Origin: Streptomyces sp. Tu 3180
GTDB taxonomy: Bacteria; Actinomycetota; Actinomycetes; Streptomycetales; Streptomycetaceae
DNA length: 64,000 nucleotides
Direction: 5' to 3'
Assembly (NCBI RefSeq): GCF_009852415.1
Contig: NZ_WOXS01000002.1
Location: 6,302,001-6,366,000, forward strand
The position numbers and the translations under genes are program-made. The first letter of the stretch is position 1. Each line of letters opens with the position of its first letter. Below, one piece after another: positions 52,419-61,019 of this stretch. The notes under the pieces are model-generated. The model saw only the letters and a program-made list of their open reading frames with translations, was not told the origin of the DNA and ran no database searches.

Positions 52419-53336
52419 ATGAGGGATTTACCGGTGGCCCGCACCGTTCACCGCCATCTCGATGTCGAGGGCGTCCGTGTCTTTTACCGCGAGTCGGTTC
52501 CCGAGCGTCCGGACGCCCCCGTGCTCCTGCTGCTGCACGGCTTCCCCTCGGCCTCGCATCAGTTCCGCCGTCTGATCGACGTCCTCGGCTCCCGCTACCG
52601 GCTGGTCGCCCCCGACCACCCCGGTTTCGGCCACACCCGGACCCCGCACGGTTTCGTCCACACCTTCGACCGTCTCGCCGACATCACCGAGGGCTTCGTG
52701 CGGCGGCTCGGCCTGACCCGCTTTGCCCTGTACATGTTCGATTTCGGCGCCCCGATCGGCTTCCGCCTCGCCGAGCGGCACCCCGGACGGATCGCCGGCC
52801 TGGTCGTGCAGAACGGCAATGCGTACCAGGAGGGCCTGTCGGACGCGGCCCGCGCCTTCATCGCGCTGCGCCCCGAGACCCCGGGCGCCGAGAAGACCGT
52901 CCGCGACCTGCTCACCCTGCCCGGCACCCGCGGCCAGTACGAGACCGGTGTCCTCGACCCGGAACTGCTGGCCCCCGACGGCTGGACCCTCGACCAGCAC
53001 TTCCTGGACCTTCCCGGCCGCAAGGACGCTCAGGTGGCGCTGGCCTTCGACTACCGGTCCAACCTCGAACGCTACGACCGGTGGCAGTCCTGGCTGCGTG
53101 TGCGGGTCCCGCCCACCCTCATCACCTGGGGCGTCGGCGACCCGTTCTTCACCGAGGCCGGCGCCCGGGCCTACCTGCGTGACCTCCCCGACGCCGAACT
53201 CCACCTCTTCGACACCGGCCACTTCGCCCTGGAGACACACCTGCCCGAGATCGCCCCGCTGATCGCCGACTTCCTCGACCGCACCTGGAACACCGGCGAT
53301 CCCACCGCCCCCCACCGGGGCGAGGACCGGAAGTGA
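52419..53336 (+). CDS. Alpha/beta hydrolase (epoxide hydrolase/dehalogenase-like)
   Basis: 305 aa. ATG 52419 is preceded by GAAGGG at 7 nt. Features: oxyanion motif 'LLLHGFPSASHQFR', 'VAPDHPGFGHT', nucleophile elbow 'LYMFDFGAPIGFRLA' with Asp in place of Ser as in epoxide hydrolases and haloalkane dehalogenases, acid residue in 'WGVGDPFF', and catalytic His in 'DTGHFALETH'. No signal peptide. Paired with a CGNR regulator, it probably detoxifies or uses a small substrate that also acts as inducer. Codon use matches the intact neighbours, unlike the decayed genes on both sides. Confidence 0.93.
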   Translation: MRDLPVARTVHRHLDVEGVRVFYRESVPERPDAPVLLLLHGFPSASHQFRRLIDVLGSRYRLVAPDHPGFGHTRTPHGFVHTFDRLADITEGFVRRLGLTRFALYMFDFGAPIGFRLAERHPGRIAGLVVQNGNAYQEGLSDAARAFIALRPETPGAEKTVRDLLTLPGTRGQYETGVLDPELLAPDGWTLDQHFLDLPGRKDAQVALAFDYRSNLERYDRWQSWLRVRVPPTLITWGVGDPFFTEAGARAYLRDLPDAELHLFDTGHFALETHLPEIAPLIADFLDRTWNTGDPTAPHRGEDRK

Positions 53337-53510
53337 CCCCGCACGGCGGGCCACGCCCGGGGGCCGTCCGGACGAGCCGCTGACGCGGGTGGTGCCGCGC
53401 CGCGGTCCGCACGGGAGCCGCCGGGTCCCGGGGACGGCCGTCGCCGGTTCGCCGAGCGCGCGGATCCCCGCGGGGGAGACGCCGGGGACGGCGCCCGGCT
53501 CCTTCGAGCC

Positions 53511-55490
53511 TCAGTGGACGGTGCGCCCCCGCGCGTCCGGCACCCCGGACTTGCGCAGGAAGCAGCTGTTGACCTGGTCGCGCCACTCGCGGGCGCCGCG
53601 CAGCTGCTCCTCGAACCGCTCGGCCACGCGCGCGTGCCGGGCCGGCTCCACCAGGTCCGCGAGACCCGCCCACACCCGGCGGGCCTCCTCCGCCTCCTCC
53701 ACCCCCTCGAAGTGCGTGTCGTGGACGTGCTGGATCACCGTCTTCCCGCTGTGCAGCACGTGCCCGTACGGCACGTGGTGGAAGAACAGCAGCAGCTCGT
53801 CGGGGCAGGTCTCCGGCGACTCGTACACCTTGGCCCACGGCTTCGCGTACTGGCCCGCGTACCCGGTCCCGGTGGCCGTGCTGCGGTCGACGCCGACACC
53901 GTCCCGGTCGGCGAAGTGGTGGGTGCCCCAGGGGCTGTACTCGTAGCCGTCCACGCTCGGGCCGTAGTGGTGCCCCGGCTGCACCATGAAGCCCACCCCG
54001 AGCGGCGCGGTGTACTTCTCGTACGTCCGCCAGGAGCCGTCGAGCACGGCGTGCAGCCCGGCGGCCAGCCGGGCCGGGGCCCCCGGGTGGGTCAGCGCGA
54101 TCCACTCGTCGAGGACCGCCCGCGGATCCGCCGCCGGGTCCCAGGCCAGCCGGCCGAAGGTGTAGAGGTGGGCCTGGGCGAGGGGGTGGCCGGTCCAGAA
54201 CGGGTCGTCGCCGGCGTTGGACACCGCCACCGGCCCGCCTCGCGCCAGCTCGCCCACCCGGGCGCCCCTCCCGCCCTCCGGCCGGAAGCGCAGCACCTCG
54301 CTCCACATCGGGCCCAGCCAGCACACGTGCCGCTGCTGCCCGGTGTACTCCTGGGTGGCCTGCACCTCCACCGCGAGCCGGGTGCGCGGCATCGCGCCGA
54401 TCAGCGGGGAGACCGGCTCGCGCACCTGGAAGTCCATCGGCCCGTGCTTGACCTGGAGCACGGCGTTGCGGGCGAACTCCCCGTCCAGCGGGGTGAAGTG
54501 GTCGTACGCCGCCCGCGCCCGGTCGGTCGTCCGGTCCCGCCAGTCCTGCCGGTGGTCGTAGACGAACGCCCGCCAGTGCACCGTGCCGCCGTACGGCTCC
54601 AGCGCGGCGGCCAGCAGGTTCGCGCCGTCGGCGTGCGAGCGGCCGTAGGCGAACGGGCCGGGCCGGCCCTCCGAGTCGGCCTTCACGACGTATCCGCCGA
54701 AGTCGCCGATCTCCTCGTACACCCGGCGCGTCGCCCGAGCCCACCAGGCGCGCACCGCCTCGTCCAGCGGGTCGGTGGTGGGCAGCCCGCCCAGCACCAT
54801 CGGCGCGGCGAAGGTGACCGAGAGGTGCGTGCGGACGCCGTACGGACGCAGCGCGCCGGCGATCGCGGCCACGTCGCCGATCCGGTCGGTCAGCAGGCGC
54901 GCCTCGGTCTCGTGCACGTTGACGTTGTTGACGGCGACGGCGTTGATCCCGCACGCCGCGAGCAGCCTGCCGTACGCCCGCACCCGCTCCAGGTCGCCGC
55001 GCGCCCGCCCGTCCGCCCAGAACAGCGATCCGCCCGCGTAGCCGCGCTCCACCTGGCCCATGACCGGGTTGCACGGCCACGTTGTCCCAGTGGTCCAGCA
55101 CGCGCGAGGCGAGCGCCGGACGGTGCACCTCGCGGGCGCGCTCACCGCGGAAGGCGTCCTCCCCGAGCCGTACGACGTGGAACAGGCCGTACAGCAGCCC
55201 GCGTCCGCCGGACGCGGTGACGGTCGTGGTCCCGGCCCGGCGCGCGAGCGTGAACCCCTCGTCGTCGGGAGCGCCCCCGGTCAGTTCGAGGACCAGCCCG
55301 GGGTCCCCGCCGGCGCCGTCCCGCACCACCCGGCCACCGAACCGCTCGCAGGCGTCGGCCAGTTCGTGGTGGACCGTGTCCACCAGCGGCCCCGCACCGG
55401 CGCGTAACAGCACACGCCGGCTGCCGACCGCCCGGAACGCGGCGGACGGCAGCCGGGCCGCGTCGAAGGCCCCGGAGTCCGTCGTCCGCG
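53511..55490 (-). pseudogene. GH67 alpha-glucuronidase with one frameshift and no clear start
   Basis: Two frames joined at 55069-55070 encode a nearly complete GH67 enzyme. The 5' part reads 'AFRAVGSRRVLLRAGAGPLVDTVHHELADACERFGG' and 'ASRVLDHWDNVAVQP'. An extra T (GGGTTGCAC for expected GGGTGCAC on the plus strand) moves the rest to 'VMGQVERGYAGGSLFWADGR' and on to 'GVPDARGRTVH' at 53511. Acidic active-site regions ('FGGYVVKADSEGRPGPF') are present. GH67 removes 4-O-methylglucuronic acid from xylo-oligosaccharides. No ATG or GTG precedes 'TTDSGAFDAARLP', so the start may be mutated too. A LacI-type operator lies just upstream. Confidence 0.82.
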
Positions 55491-55529
55491 CTCCTCCCCC
55501 CGCCCTTGGACGCGCCGCCCGGAGAGCCC

Positions 55530-55543
55530 GGGAACCGCTCCCA
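55530..55543 (-). promoter_or_regulatory. CebR/LacI-like operator upstream of GH67
   Basis: On the minus strand TGGGAGCGGTTCCC, 11 of 14 bases identical to the perfect site at 49833. It is placed 35-50 bp before the GH67 reading frame. Confidence 0.55.
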
Positions 55544-55671
55544 TTCTGGTGCACCGGGGACGGGAGAGGTAGCCGTTGGCCAGGGGAAAACCGTGGAAAG
55601 GGCGGATCCGGACCCGCCCCTGACGCCCCTTCCGACGAGCACTGCGGCACCCGGCCCGTGGACGCCTCACC

Positions 55672-55783
55672 GTTCTGGGCGCCGACGTCACCGACCTCGA
55701 CGACGGCACCGCCTCACGCACCGTGAAGGTCACCAGTGACACCGGTGTCGAGTACGACGCGGTCGTCCGCCTCCCCGGTGAGG
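55672..55783 (+). pseudogene. Duplicated fragment of the aconitase 3' end
   Basis: The reading 'LGADVTDLDDGTASRTVKVT', 'SDTGVEYDAVVRLPGEG' closely follows the acnA C-terminus 'VSGVTELNDGTTPRTVKVTTDTGVEFDAVVRIDTPGEA'. At DNA level the two stretches (here and near 49495-49607) share most positions. Nothing else of aconitase is present. It may be the trace of a second aconitase gene lost here, or of a duplication of acnA, at the boundary of the five-gene biosynthetic operon. Confidence 0.75.
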
Positions 55784-55919
55784 GGATGCGGCTCTTTCCC
55801 GTTCCGCCCCAGGAGAACTTCTCCGTCCCAAAAAGAATCACGGAATTTCCGAATGATCGAGAAGTGGGCGTTCCGATTGCTGCCTGTCCGAAAGAGGAAG
55901 GGAGGTGGTTGCTGCCCCC

Positions 55920-56843
55920 ATGGGCAGCCACTACTCTCTCATCATGTGGGAACCCATGCCGCCGACGCCGTTGATCGAGATATTCCCGGGCGCCTTCTTC
56001 AAGTGTGAATTTCTGCATCCAGGGCGCAGTCACAAGGCCAGAGTGGCGCGTGCACTGGTGGATGACGCGGAACAGCGGGGGGAGTTGGTACGCGGAGGGG
56101 GAAAAGTCCTTCTGGAGCGGACCGGTGGAAATCTGGGAATCGGCCTCGCGATCGAGGCCACCATTCGGGGGCATGAGCTGGTCCTCGTCACCGACCCCGG
56201 CTACTCGAAGACGAAGAAGGAACTGGCGGCCCGCCTGGGTGCCACCGTGCTGGACCGCGGGGCCGCCTTCCCGCAGTGCGCCGACAACGAAGAGGCGGTG
56301 CGGCTCATGCTGCGGGAGCAGCCCGACCGGTACGTCTACCTCAACCAGTTCGGCAACCAGGCCAATCCGGCCGCGCACGAGCAGGGCACCGGCGCCGAGA
56401 TCCTCGCCCAACTGATCGGCCGCGGACACGGCAGGGGCACGAAGGTGGTCCTGGTCACCGGACTCGGCACGGGAGCGACCGCGCGGGGTGTCTCCAGGGC
56501 CCTGCGGCAGTGGTTCCGCACCGTCGAGGTGGTCGGGGTGGAGCCGCCCCACTGCGATCTGCGCGCCGATGTGCATGGCGCGCACGCGCTCCAGGGATTC
56601 TCCGTCGGGCAAGCGGCCCCGTTCTTTCCCGGTGCCGAACTGGACGCCGTGGTCCCGGTCACCGACCAGGAGGTCGCCGAAGCGGGCCGGAGACTTTTCG
56701 AGGAACACCGGATGTTCGTCGGACCGAGCAGCTGCGCCAATGCGGCGGCGGTTTGGAAAATGCCGCCCCCGGACCCGGGACACCAGCCGCCCGGCACCCT
56801 CTGTGTCTCTTTTCTCTACGACCGTGGAGAGGACTACGAATGA
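55920..56843 (+). CDS. PLP-dependent cysteine synthase/beta-replacement family enzyme
   Basis: 307 aa from ATG 55920 (GGGAGG ~14 nt upstream; GTG 55905 or ATG 55944 are possible). Fold type II: Schiff-base Lys in 'HPGRSHKARVARALVDDAE' (cysteine synthase S-x-K-D-R position), cofactor phosphate loop 'ERTGGNLGIGLAIEATIRG', 'NQFGNQANPAAHEQGTGAEIL', and the Gly-rich loop 'VTGLGTGATARGVSRAL'. The terminal Ser/Cys region 'MFVGPSSCANAAAVW' fits the family. It would replace the beta substituent of O-acetyl- (or phospho-) serine with an unknown nucleophile, analogous to SbnA or DcsD. It is first gene of a five-gene operon and overlaps the next by four bases. Confidence 0.88.
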   Translation: MGSHYSLIMWEPMPPTPLIEIFPGAFFKCEFLHPGRSHKARVARALVDDAEQRGELVRGGGKVLLERTGGNLGIGLAIEATIRGHELVLVTDPGYSKTKKELAARLGATVLDRGAAFPQCADNEEAVRLMLREQPDRYVYLNQFGNQANPAAHEQGTGAEILAQLIGRGHGRGTKVVLVTGLGTGATARGVSRALRQWFRTVEVVGVEPPHCDLRADVHGAHALQGFSVGQAAPFFPGAELDAVVPVTDQEVAEAGRRLFEEHRMFVGPSSCANAAAVWKMPPPDPGHQPPGTLCVSFLYDRGEDYE

Positions 56844-57628
56844 ACGACGCGGTGTCGATCCAGCGAATCCATTCGGATGTCCGGCGCATTCTGCGCCCCG
56901 TGCGGAAACGATTGGCCCAGGCCGGACTCGCCCCGTCGTACACCCAGGAGCTGATGCGGGACGTGCCGCTGGCCGTCCTCGACGACCTGTACGCCTTGGC
57001 CGCCCGCGACCCGGCCGCCCGGTCGAGTGTCGTCTATGTGTACGAGAGTTACCTGGGGTTCCGGGCGCTGCTGGCGCACCGGGTGGCGCACCGGCTGTAC
57101 CGCGTCGGCGTGGCGATGCCCGACGGCGGGCGCCCGGACCACGCAGTGGCGATCGCCGCTCGCCGCATCGCGGAGACCGCGAAGGTCACCACGGGCATCG
57201 AAATCCATCCGGCCGCGGTGATCGGCAGCCGTACGGTCATCGATCACGGCTTCGGCACCGTCATCGGCGAACAGGTGCGCATCGGCACCGACTGCTACCT
57301 GCTGCACAACGTCGTCCTCGGCAGCAGGTCGATCCGGAGCGGGCCGAGCCAGTGGACCGGACGCAGGCACCCGGTGGTCGGCGACCGGGTGGAGATCGCC
57401 GGCAATGTCGGGGTCTACGGGCCGGTCACCATCGGGGACGACTGCCGGATCGAGGCCGGCGCCAGGATCACCGAGGACGTGCCGGCGGGGTCGCGCGTCC
57501 GGGTCGTGTCGGTGCACCAGACGACCAGCAGGAACGATCCGAGCCGAACGCCCGGGACCCTCGGGGCCGCGGCTGTGGTCCGAGACGCGCGGGGGGCGGA
57601 GCGGTATGCGCCTGGTAGCCCTCACTGA
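56840..57628 (+). CDS. Serine acetyltransferase-like protein
   Basis: 262 aa, ATGA overlap with the previous gene. N-terminal helices ('FRALLAHRVAHRLYRVGVA') lead to a left-handed beta-helix with CysE motifs: 'TTGIEIHPAAVIGSRTVIDHGFGTVIGEQVRIG' (catalytic Asp-His) and 'GRRHPVVGDRVEIAGNVGVYGPVTIGDDCRIEAGARI'. It should make O-acetyl-L-serine for the PLP enzyme. The C-terminal tail differs from CysE, with no 'Ile' end that binds cysteine synthase. A dedicated acetyltransferase outside cysteine synthesis is a mark of beta-substituted-alanine pathways. Confidence 0.9.
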   Translation: MNDAVSIQRIHSDVRRILRPVRKRLAQAGLAPSYTQELMRDVPLAVLDDLYALAARDPAARSSVVYVYESYLGFRALLAHRVAHRLYRVGVAMPDGGRPDHAVAIAARRIAETAKVTTGIEIHPAAVIGSRTVIDHGFGTVIGEQVRIGTDCYLLHNVVLGSRSIRSGPSQWTGRRHPVVGDRVEIAGNVGVYGPVTIGDDCRIEAGARITEDVPAGSRVRVVSVHQTTSRNDPSRTPGTLGAAAVVRDARGAERYAPGSPH

Positions 57629-58781
57629 CCGGCAGTTACGGGCCGGACCGGGACTGAAGTGGGGCCGGGCCCGCCCCGACGTGATCCCCGCGGACATCGC
57701 GGAACTCGACTTCGCCGTGGCACCGCCGATCCGCGCCGTCCTGCGCGACGCGGTGACCCGCTCCCACCTCGGCTATCCCGACTACACCGCCGGGACGCCG
57801 GTGCGGCTCGCCGAACTCTTCGCCCGGCGCATGCGCGCCAAACACGGCTGGCAGCCGGACCCCGGCGCCGTGGAGATCTGCGCGCAGATCACCCAGGCGC
57901 TGTGCTGCGCCGTGCTCGCCTATACCCGCGCCGGTGACCAGGTGCTCGTGCACACCCCCACCTATCCGCCCTTCCTGGAGGCGATCCGCTCGCTGGGGCG
58001 TCGACCCGTCCTGCTGCCCGTGGCGAACCACGGTGACGCGCGTGCGGCCGAGTCCTGGGCGGCCGTCGAGCGGGAGCGGCGCATCCGGCTGATCGTGCTC
58101 TGTCAGCCGCACAATCCGACGGGGCACGTGTTCGACACCGCCACCCTGGAGGTGATCGCCCGGCTGGCGGTGCGCCGGGACGCGGTGATCTTCTCGGACG
58201 AGATCCACGCGGAGATCGTCTACGAGGGGGCCGACTGCCCGTCGATCGCCTCGGTGCCCGACGCCGCCGAACGGTCCGTCGTGTTCACCTCCGCCGCCAA
58301 GACCTTCAACATCGCCGGGCTGCGCTGCGCCGTGGGCCACTTCGGCAGTGCCGCGCTGCACGACCTGTTCCGCGCAATGCCCTGGCACCTGCGCAGCGGG
58401 GCCGGAGCGCTCGGGGTGACGGCGACGATCACCGCCTGGGAATCCTGTGACGAATGGCTCGATCAACTCCGTGCACGGTTGAGTGTCAATCGCACGATAG
58501 TGAGTGATTTTCTATCGCATGTCGGCCGCGTGCGTTTTCTTCCGCCGGCCGCCACATATCTCGCCTGGATTGATCTACGAGACGTCCGGGCCCTCCCCGA
58601 TGTGCACACGCTTCTCCTGAACGAAGGAAAGATCTCATTGCAGCCTGGTACGGTTTTCGGGCCCTCCCTGGAAGGCTTCGTCCGCCTCAACTTCGGGACG
58701 TCCGGACGACGCCTGAGGGTCATACTCGAAAGATTTTACGATGCTCTCGAAACATGTAACAGGAAAGGACCGGAAGAATGA
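57606..58781 (+). CDS. MalY/PatB-family PLP aminotransferase or C-S lyase
   Basis: 391 aa. ATG 57606 overlaps the previous gene by 23 bp, with GGAG 4 nt upstream. Fold type I: 'DVIPADIAELDFAVAPPIR', 'GYPDYTAGTPVRLAELF', 'QPHNPTGHVF', 'IFSDEIHAEIVYEG', Lys in 'VFTSAAKTFNIAGLRCAVG' and 'GFVRLNFGTSGRRL'. The 'DEIH' and 'AKTFNIAGL' motifs identify the MalY/PatB cystathionine beta-lyase group, which also contains aminotransferases. In this operon it could cleave or transaminate the beta-substituted amino acid. Its last third uses less GC-biased codons than the rest of the window, suggesting more recent acquisition. Confidence 0.9.
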   Translation: MRLVALTDRQLRAGPGLKWGRARPDVIPADIAELDFAVAPPIRAVLRDAVTRSHLGYPDYTAGTPVRLAELFARRMRAKHGWQPDPGAVEICAQITQALCCAVLAYTRAGDQVLVHTPTYPPFLEAIRSLGRRPVLLPVANHGDARAAESWAAVERERRIRLIVLCQPHNPTGHVFDTATLEVIARLAVRRDAVIFSDEIHAEIVYEGADCPSIASVPDAAERSVVFTSAAKTFNIAGLRCAVGHFGSAALHDLFRAMPWHLRSGAGALGVTATITAWESCDEWLDQLRARLSVNRTIVSDFLSHVGRVRFLPPAATYLAWIDLRDVRALPDVHTLLLNEGKISLQPGTVFGPSLEGFVRLNFGTSGRRLRVILERFYDALETCNRKGPEE

Positions 58782-59470
58782 AGGTCATCGGTCTGCTGGG
58801 TGGTATGAGCTGGGAATCCACGCTTTATTACTACCAGCAGCTCAACCGTGAAGTCCGGGAGCGTCTCGGAGGGCTCCACTCGGTGGAATGCGTACTGCGT
58901 TCCGTCGATTTCGCCGAGATCGAGGAACTGCAGGCGAGCGGTGCCTGGGAGGAGGCGGGAAAATACCTCGGCCAACGCGCCAGGCAGCTCGAAATGGCCG
59001 GTGCCGAATGTGTCCTGATCTGCACCAACACCATGCACCGCGTGTACTCGGCGGTCCAGGAAAGCGTCGACATTCCCGTGCTGCACATCGCCGACGGGAC
59101 CGGAGACGCGCTGGAGCGGGCGGGCATCGACAAGGTCGCCCTGCTCGGCACCCGCTACACGATGGAACAGGCCTTCTACCGCGACCGGCTGACCGAGCGC
59201 GGTTTCGAGGTGCTGGTGCCCGAACCGGAGGAACGGGCCCGGGTACACAAGATCATCTACCATGAGCTGTGCCTCGGCCAGGTCCTGGACTCCTCCCGTG
59301 ACACCTACGTCAGGATCATCGAGTCGCTCGCCGAGCGGGGCGCCCAGGCGGTCATCCTCGGCTGCACCGAGATCGGCCTGCTGATCGACGAACACACCAG
59401 CCCCCTGCCGGTCTTCGACACCACGCTGATCCACGCCCAGTCGGCGCTGGATTGGGCGCTGCGCACGTGA
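58778..59470 (+). CDS. PLP-independent Asp/Glu-type amino acid racemase
   Basis: 230 aa, ATGA overlap. It has the aspartate/glutamate/hydantoin racemase fold: 'IGLLGGMSWESTLYYYQQLN', first catalytic Cys in 'CVLICTNTMHR', 'HIADGTGDAL', 'ALLGTRYTMEQAFYRDRL' and second Cys in 'VILGCTEIGLLIDEH'. Two cysteines on opposite faces allow epimerisation without PLP, as in YgeA/AspR-like racemases. It probably supplies a D-amino acid for the ligase that follows. Confidence 0.93.
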   Translation: MKVIGLLGGMSWESTLYYYQQLNREVRERLGGLHSVECVLRSVDFAEIEELQASGAWEEAGKYLGQRARQLEMAGAECVLICTNTMHRVYSAVQESVDIPVLHIADGTGDALERAGIDKVALLGTRYTMEQAFYRDRLTERGFEVLVPEPEERARVHKIIYHELCLGQVLDSSRDTYVRIIESLAERGAQAVILGCTEIGLLIDEHTSPLPVFDTTLIHAQSALDWALRT

Positions 59471-60999
59471 CCTCGCAGGAGGTCGTCCTCGCGCCGCTCG
59501 ACCGGCTCGACACCACGCTCGCGGACCGCCGCGGCCTGCGTCTGCGGATCGTGTGCCCGTCCCAGGAGTTCAGCGCCGAGGAGATGTCCTTCGGTGTGGG
59601 TCGCTGGCTCTCCTCCTCCCGAGGGCTGTGGGAGACCCTCGGGCTGTCCGGCGACCACCGCCTCGCCCTGGTCATGGTGCAGGCCCCGGCGGTGGGACCG
59701 GACGTGGAGGACTACCTGCTGCGACTGGTCCCCGCAGGGGCGACCTCCCCGGCCGACCGCCGGGCCCGGCATGCCCTCGTGGAACTGGACGACGACAGCG
59801 AGCGGCACCTGAGCGAGAAAGTCCTGGCCGACGACAGGCTCATCGCCCGGTTGCGCCGGACCCTCGAGCTGGCGGACCGGGCCGGACACACCGTGGAGGG
59901 CCTGGCCTGCTTCGCGTCGAGCCCGCGGATGGCGGCCCTCGCCGCGGCCCTGGGTGTCCCGCTGCTGGAGTCCGACCCGCGGATCCTCGGCTGGGGCCAC
60001 AAGTCCGGCAGCCGCCAGGTGTTCCGGGCGGTCGGCGTGCCCCACCCACCCGGGTCCTATGTCGCGGACCACGACGTCGCCTCGCTCGCCGCGCGACTGG
60101 CGGCGCTGGTCCGGGCACACGGACCCGGCCGCTGGATGGTGAAGCTGGACCACGGTTTCGGCTCCGGACACGGCAACGCCCTCCTCGACATCGCCACCGA
60201 CCGTCCCGACGCCATAGAGCGGGATCTGCGCACCCGCCTGCTCCCGCTCGGCGCCGGCGTCCGCCGGTCCCGGTTTCTCCAGTGGCTGGCGGAGACCGGA
60301 GCCGTCGTGGAACGCCACCTCGGCAGTGCCGTCGGGCCCGGCGGGAGGCAGCCCAGCGCCCTCGCCCATCTGACCCCGCGCCCCGGCCGCGCCGCCCGGG
60401 TCGAACTGCTCGGCGTGCACGACCAGCTCGTCGGCGCCGGCGGCGACTACCTCGGCTGCCGCTACCCCGCCGCCTCCGCACACCGCGACGTGGCCCGTGC
60501 GCAGGCCCGCCGGGTCTTCACCGCACTCGCCGCCCGCGGCGTCATCGGCCACGTCGGCGTGGACTTCCTGCCCGCGGGACCGGCCGGCACCCTCCTCGCC
60601 ACGGAGATCAACGTCCGTCAGACCGGCAGTACGCATCCGCACCGCACCGTCCGCGCCGTACTGCCCGGAGCCCGGGACGCCTCCGGCGGACTGACCGGCG
60701 GCGACGGCCGCCCGATCTGCTTCCGGGCCACCGACACGGTCCTCGTCCCCTCCTGCCGGGGCATTGAGGCGGCCCACCTGATCACGGCGCTGCGCCGCTC
60801 GCCCCGGCTGGCCCTCGACTGCCGCACCGGCCGCGGCGTCGTGCCCCACCTGTGGCCGGCGCTCAGCCGCTTCGGGAAGATCGGCGTTACCGCGATCGGC
60901 CGTTCGGCGGCGGAGTGCGACTCGCTCCTGACCGAGTTCACCGCTCTGCTGGAACATCTCGGAGCGGCCCGCCGGGAGACCCTCGCGGATCCCGCCTGA
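59467..60999 (+). CDS. ATP-grasp peptide ligase (PGM1-related)
   Basis: 510 aa from GTG 59467, overlapping the racemase stop (GTGA). Residues 1-150 are a pre-ATP-grasp region ('LRIVCPSQEFSAEEMSFGVG'). The core includes 'FASSPRMAALAAALGVPLLESDPRILGWGHKSGSRQVFRAVGVPHPPG', 'GRWMVKLDHGFGSGHGNAL' (ATP-binding Lys), 'GVIGHVGVDFLPAGPAGTLLATEINVRQTGSTHPHR' (metal-binding E-x-N). This matches the peptide ligase PGM1 family (pheganomycin-type), which joins carboxyl and amine groups using ATP with loose specificity. It is the only ligation step seen in the operon. No NRPS, peptidase or transporter is encoded nearby. Confidence 0.88.
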   Translation: MTSQEVVLAPLDRLDTTLADRRGLRLRIVCPSQEFSAEEMSFGVGRWLSSSRGLWETLGLSGDHRLALVMVQAPAVGPDVEDYLLRLVPAGATSPADRRARHALVELDDDSERHLSEKVLADDRLIARLRRTLELADRAGHTVEGLACFASSPRMAALAAALGVPLLESDPRILGWGHKSGSRQVFRAVGVPHPPGSYVADHDVASLAARLAALVRAHGPGRWMVKLDHGFGSGHGNALLDIATDRPDAIERDLRTRLLPLGAGVRRSRFLQWLAETGAVVERHLGSAVGPGGRQPSALAHLTPRPGRAARVELLGVHDQLVGAGGDYLGCRYPAASAHRDVARAQARRVFTALAARGVIGHVGVDFLPAGPAGTLLATEINVRQTGSTHPHRTVRAVLPGARDASGGLTGGDGRPICFRATDTVLVPSCRGIEAAHLITALRRSPRLALDCRTGRGVVPHLWPALSRFGKIGVTAIGRSAAECDSLLTEFTALLEHLGAARRETLADPA

Positions 61000-61019
61000 C
61001 ACCCCGCACGGCCACCGGC

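Noticed and set aside
55920..60999. D-cycloserine biosynthetic cluster
   Set aside because: Only the cysteine-synthase-like, acetyltransferase and ATP-grasp classes are shared. The arginase-like, heme and DapF-type racemase genes are missing, and the ligase is of the larger PGM1 type rather than DcsG type.
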